DNA of 64,000 bases from Orbilia blumenaviensis (lineage: Eukaryota; Ascomycota; Orbiliomycetes; Orbiliales; Orbiliaceae): assembly GCA_036872755.1 (NCBI GenBank), contig JAVHNS010000004.1, positions 1,488,001 to 1,552,000 on the forward strand, read 5' to 3'. This document shows positions 60,989 through 64,000 of the stretch, in pieces. The stretch's first letter is position 1. Each line of letters begins with the position of its first letter. Under the pieces are notes generated by a model that saw only the letters and a list, made by a program, of their open reading frames with translations, was not told the DNA's origin and did no database searches. Made by a program: the position numbers and the translations under genes.

Positions 60989-61905
60989 TTTATATACCTA
61001 CCTAAGTATCCACAGTATACGTATTTCCCGACTCGACTTGAATACTTGAAATTATAGTTTTTATCTTAAAGGGTAATTTATTTAATACCAGTGAACAAAT
61101 CGGAGGCAGATATGCAAAGATATTAGATGGAGATTATAGAGAATGCTAATACGATACTTGTAAATGTTGATATATGTATACCTAGGTATCATGTAAGGTA
61201 TATCACCAAAGAGGAGTGGTAAAAGCGTCAGGGGTTTTAAGTTTAAACCTCTTCGAGGTTTTGAGGGCACACAGATACCATACCAGTTTTAATACTATAA
61301 AAATGAAGTGGCACAGCTTATAGCTGTGCAGCCGGGTTTAACTTGAGAACTTAAGCCACGTAGCTTAGCAGGCATCATTTCCCGCACATCTGGATGAAAC
61401 ACGGAACCGCGCCTAGGTGACATTGACCAATAGTCAACAGAGACGAATGCAAGCCGCCTCCAGGCCTTTTCTTTGACCCACCTCGCATTTGTAGCACTCA
61501 TGTATAACGCGCTTAAACTTGGTCCTTGTGCTGGTATGGATTAAGCTAATTAAGGTAATAGGTTTTTTTTATTTTAAAAAAAAACAAAATCTAAAAAAAA
61601 ACTCTTGACCTCAAGGAATATCTACCCATTAAGTTGTTCAAATTAAAGGAATTAAATTCTCTAGGCCGCTCTACTGCAAATCGAACAATCAATCGATACC
61701 TGGGTGGTAGTATACTTAAGCGCTTAATTAAGCTTGTGCAATTGTAGCCTGGCAGGCGGCTCCCGAAGTTACAACACCATTAGCACACTTCGGCGTCTTG
61801 GTGGGATAAAAGCAACTGAAGGAAATTTTCGCTTGTTTGTGCACACCCCTCCAAGTCTGTGAACAAATTTATCCCCAAGGTGACGAATTCTGGTAGAACG
61901 ACAAT
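60989..61905. promoter_or_regulatory. Divergent intergenic region
   Basis: 917 bases between the NLR start (-) and the methyltransferase start (+), which must contain both promoters. It includes A/T-rich runs at 61560-61600 and the perfect palindrome TTAAGCGCTTAA at 61716-61727. No gene is seen. Confidence 0.45.
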
Positions 61906-62897
61906 ATGAGTTCGAATGATAAACTGGAGGAACTAGCTCATCCAGAATACTGGGATGAGCGGTACGTCTCGCCGGCGGAGGATAGCTATGAGTGGTACGT
62001 GGGGTTAAAACACAATGGTTTTGCTTGCATCTCGGTTTCACTCTGCCCACTAATACCACACTTTACTCTTCAAGGTTTAAAAATTATGACCAAATCCGAG
62101 AATTCATCGAGAAGCACATACCAGACAAGAACTCGAGTATAATAAATCTTGGGTGCGGTAATAGTGTATGTACTAAGAAATTCACACATAAACAAGCCTT
62201 TTCTTCTATTCATCTTTGAATTGGTAATATTGGTCGTTTAACATTCTCTGACAATACTAATAGCTGATGGCACCGAAAATGTACGAGGAGGGATATCACA
62301 ATATCGCCAATATCGACTTTTCCAAAGTCATTATAGACAAGATGTCCGAAAAGTACCCCGAACAGACATGGAAGGTTGCCGATGTCCGAGAGACGGGCTA
62401 CCCTAATGGTCACTTTGATATCGCAGTCGATAAGGTACAAAATTATTCTAGAGCTTTTCAAACCATTCGATTTTTTTTTCCAATTGCATTACATTCCTTT
62501 GCTGAGCTTGAGAGACAGCAATGAAATATATTTACTCATTACTATTATTATTAATAGGGCACTCTTGACGCGATGCTTTCAGGATCGCTGTGGAGCCCTC
62601 CTGATCATGTTAGGGAGCGTACGACGGCGTATATAGACGAGGTTTGTACTCGCACATTGCCTTTATTGTATGTTAGAGTTCGGTGACTAAGTAGCTAACC
62701 GTATTGAATTGCGACCGTAGATCATTCGAGTTCTGAAGCCAACTGGGAAATTCTTGTACATAACGTATCGCCAGCCTCACTTTATCAGGCCGATGGTGAA
62801 TCGAGAGGATGTGTGGGACCTAAATATCGAGACGCTTACTGAAGGCGGAGGGATGTTTGAGTATTTTGCTTATGTTTTGACAAGAAAGTCAGGTTAG
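61906..62897 (+). CDS. Class I SAM-dependent methyltransferase, EEF1AKMT4/METTL13-like
   Basis: Five exons: 61906-61994, 62075-62165, 62264-62434, 62558-62641 and 62721-62897, together 203 residues. The opening, HPEYWDERY...SYEWF (WF formed across intron 1), and the SAM-binding motif I, IINLGCGNS, are typical of the METTL13/EEF1AKMT4/CSKMT group. ANIDFSKVIIDKM (motif II), the GHFDIAVDKGTLDAML segment created across intron 3, and VLKPTGKFLYITY follow. Members methylate lysines on proteins such as eEF1A or citrate synthase; the target here is unknown. It is a compact single-domain form. No targeting signal is evident. Intron phases are all consistent, and each splice restores family-like sequence. 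Confidence 0.92.
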
Positions 62898-64000
62898 ATC
62901 TATGGAATCCCTGCAGCTCTGGTGTTCAAGGGAAATGGGTGGATCCTTTTAAGCTTTTCCTCAATGAAATGACGGTTATAAATATTTAATCTAACTATGA
63001 ATAACGAATGACGGAATGTCAAGAACCCTTTTTTTTTCTAGTTTGATAGTCGATTTATCAACTGAACTGGTTTTAGAAAACCAATACCGCAGATCATTTT
63101 ACACGAGTGAAGCGGTAGGGCTGACTTACAAGACAAATTTTAATTGTAGTTAGGCCTCAAATCCGCGAAACCTAAACTTATAGGCAAGTTGGGAAATATC
63201 TAATACACAGTTGTGGTCAACAGCGTCTGGGACCGAGACTGTATCTAATAGTCAATCATGGATTCTGTTGGATCTGGCGCGCTGGCTAGCTCCGACACCC
63301 TAGACTTATATTAGGTCTATATCGCCGGGGCAGCCGGATATTAAGCTTAAACCCGGGAGCGAACCGGGCTTAAGGCCAGAGCAAAACCAGACAACACAAA
63401 GCGAAAGCCTAGGCGTCTATGCTCCAGGATTCCCAGCGTCGACATGAATACTTGGTAGAAGCCCAATCTAGGGAATATGCCCGCCTGAACCCTTTTTCGA
63501 TCTCAGATCTCACAAAGGTCAGGTATTCGCCGGAAAATTTCTGTTAGTCAGGAGGACCAGCAGGAGTGGACGGGAATTCCAACCACCCTGGTCCAAGCCA
63601 GCGCAGGATCGATTCGATCGGACTGGAATTATGTGAATCGACGACGTCAGTAAAACATTTCGACACCACTTTTCGATAGTTTAGCGTGCATCGCCTCGGG
63701 ATCGGGAACTGGCGCGACATCGACAATACAGCAACCCCTGTCCCACTCATGGAAATGATGGAGTCAGCTAACTATCTTCGGTTAGGCAGAACTGTTCTCC
63801 AACTATCACGATATCACCAGTCGAAAAAATAAAAAATAAAAAATTTGGAAGCTATCTATACATTTTCTTAAATATAGATCGCCAAATTCTAATGGTAGAT
63901 TCAAAGGTTCTTACAAATGGTCCTCAAGGCTCAGGGTGCGGATTGTAGCGAGAAAATGAGGCCTGCTTGGTCTACCCCTCAACCCCTCACAAGCTCACAG
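62898..64000. other. Right-end region without supportable gene
   Basis: The first part is the methyltransferase 3' UTR. An imperfect inverted repeat (TTAAACCCGG at 63347-63356 with CCGGGCTTAA at 63364-63373) can form a small hairpin. A minus-strand frame at 63544-63750 shows no known domain. A gene entering from beyond the window cannot be excluded. Confidence 0.4.

Noticed and set aside
63347..63373. Imperfect inverted repeat as a possible transposon end
   Set aside because: Only about 10 bp per arm with one mismatch; no second copy, target duplication or transposase nearby.

Overview
This 64 kb window comes from a filamentous ascomycete (Pezizomycotina). The genes are interrupted by many short GT-AG introns (mostly 53-160 nt) with CTAAC/CTAAT-like branch sites. 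The protein repertoire is typical of these fungi: a Clr5-ankyrin protein, a NACHT-ankyrin NLR, a Zn2Cys6 regulator, an Iwr1 homologue and Cdc42. Base composition is moderate, with AT-rich spacers. I cannot place it to class with certainty; an early-diverging group such as Orbiliomycetes or Pezizomycetes is a guess. There are no bacterial features, no CRISPR array and no convincing tRNA. I assembled all spliced models by hand, checking reading phase across every intron, and each adds up to a whole number of codons.

Layout. 0-8 kb: a leukotriene-A4-hydrolase-type aminopeptidase (+), a large protein ending in a deaminase-like domain (-), and a disordered KEN-box protein (+) sharing a divergent promoter with it. 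8-14 kb: a Clr5/ankyrin protein (+) whose 3' end runs into a decayed 135-bp tandem repeat, then a six-exon HSL-type esterase (-). 15-24 kb: a double-PHD chromatin protein resembling Rco1 (-) and an EBP1/Cdb4-type pseudo-aminopeptidase (-). 25-29 kb: an endonuclease/exonuclease/phosphatase-fold protein (+) and a regulator with two zinc clusters flanking an AT-hook-like motif (-). 29-33.7 kb is a gene-poor block.

33.7-47 kb: a seven-exon copper amine oxidase (-), a low-complexity RS-rich protein (-), a second gene-poor block, a secreted-type agmatinase-family ureohydrolase ending in KDEL (+), and an orphan six-exon protein (-). The amine oxidase and the ureohydrolase could act in sequence on agmatine and putrescine, but they lie 7 kb apart and no shared control is visible.

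47-64 kb: a gene-poor block, Iwr1 (-, RNA polymerase II nuclear import), Cdc42 (-, polarity GTPase) with a long upstream region, a HeLo-like/NACHT/ankyrin NLR (-), and a small class I methyltransferase (+). The last kilobase shows no supportable gene.

The candidates most worth a second look are the zinc cluster-AT-hook-zinc cluster regulator, the signal peptide plus KDEL ureohydrolase, the deaminase-tailed protein, and the NLR.
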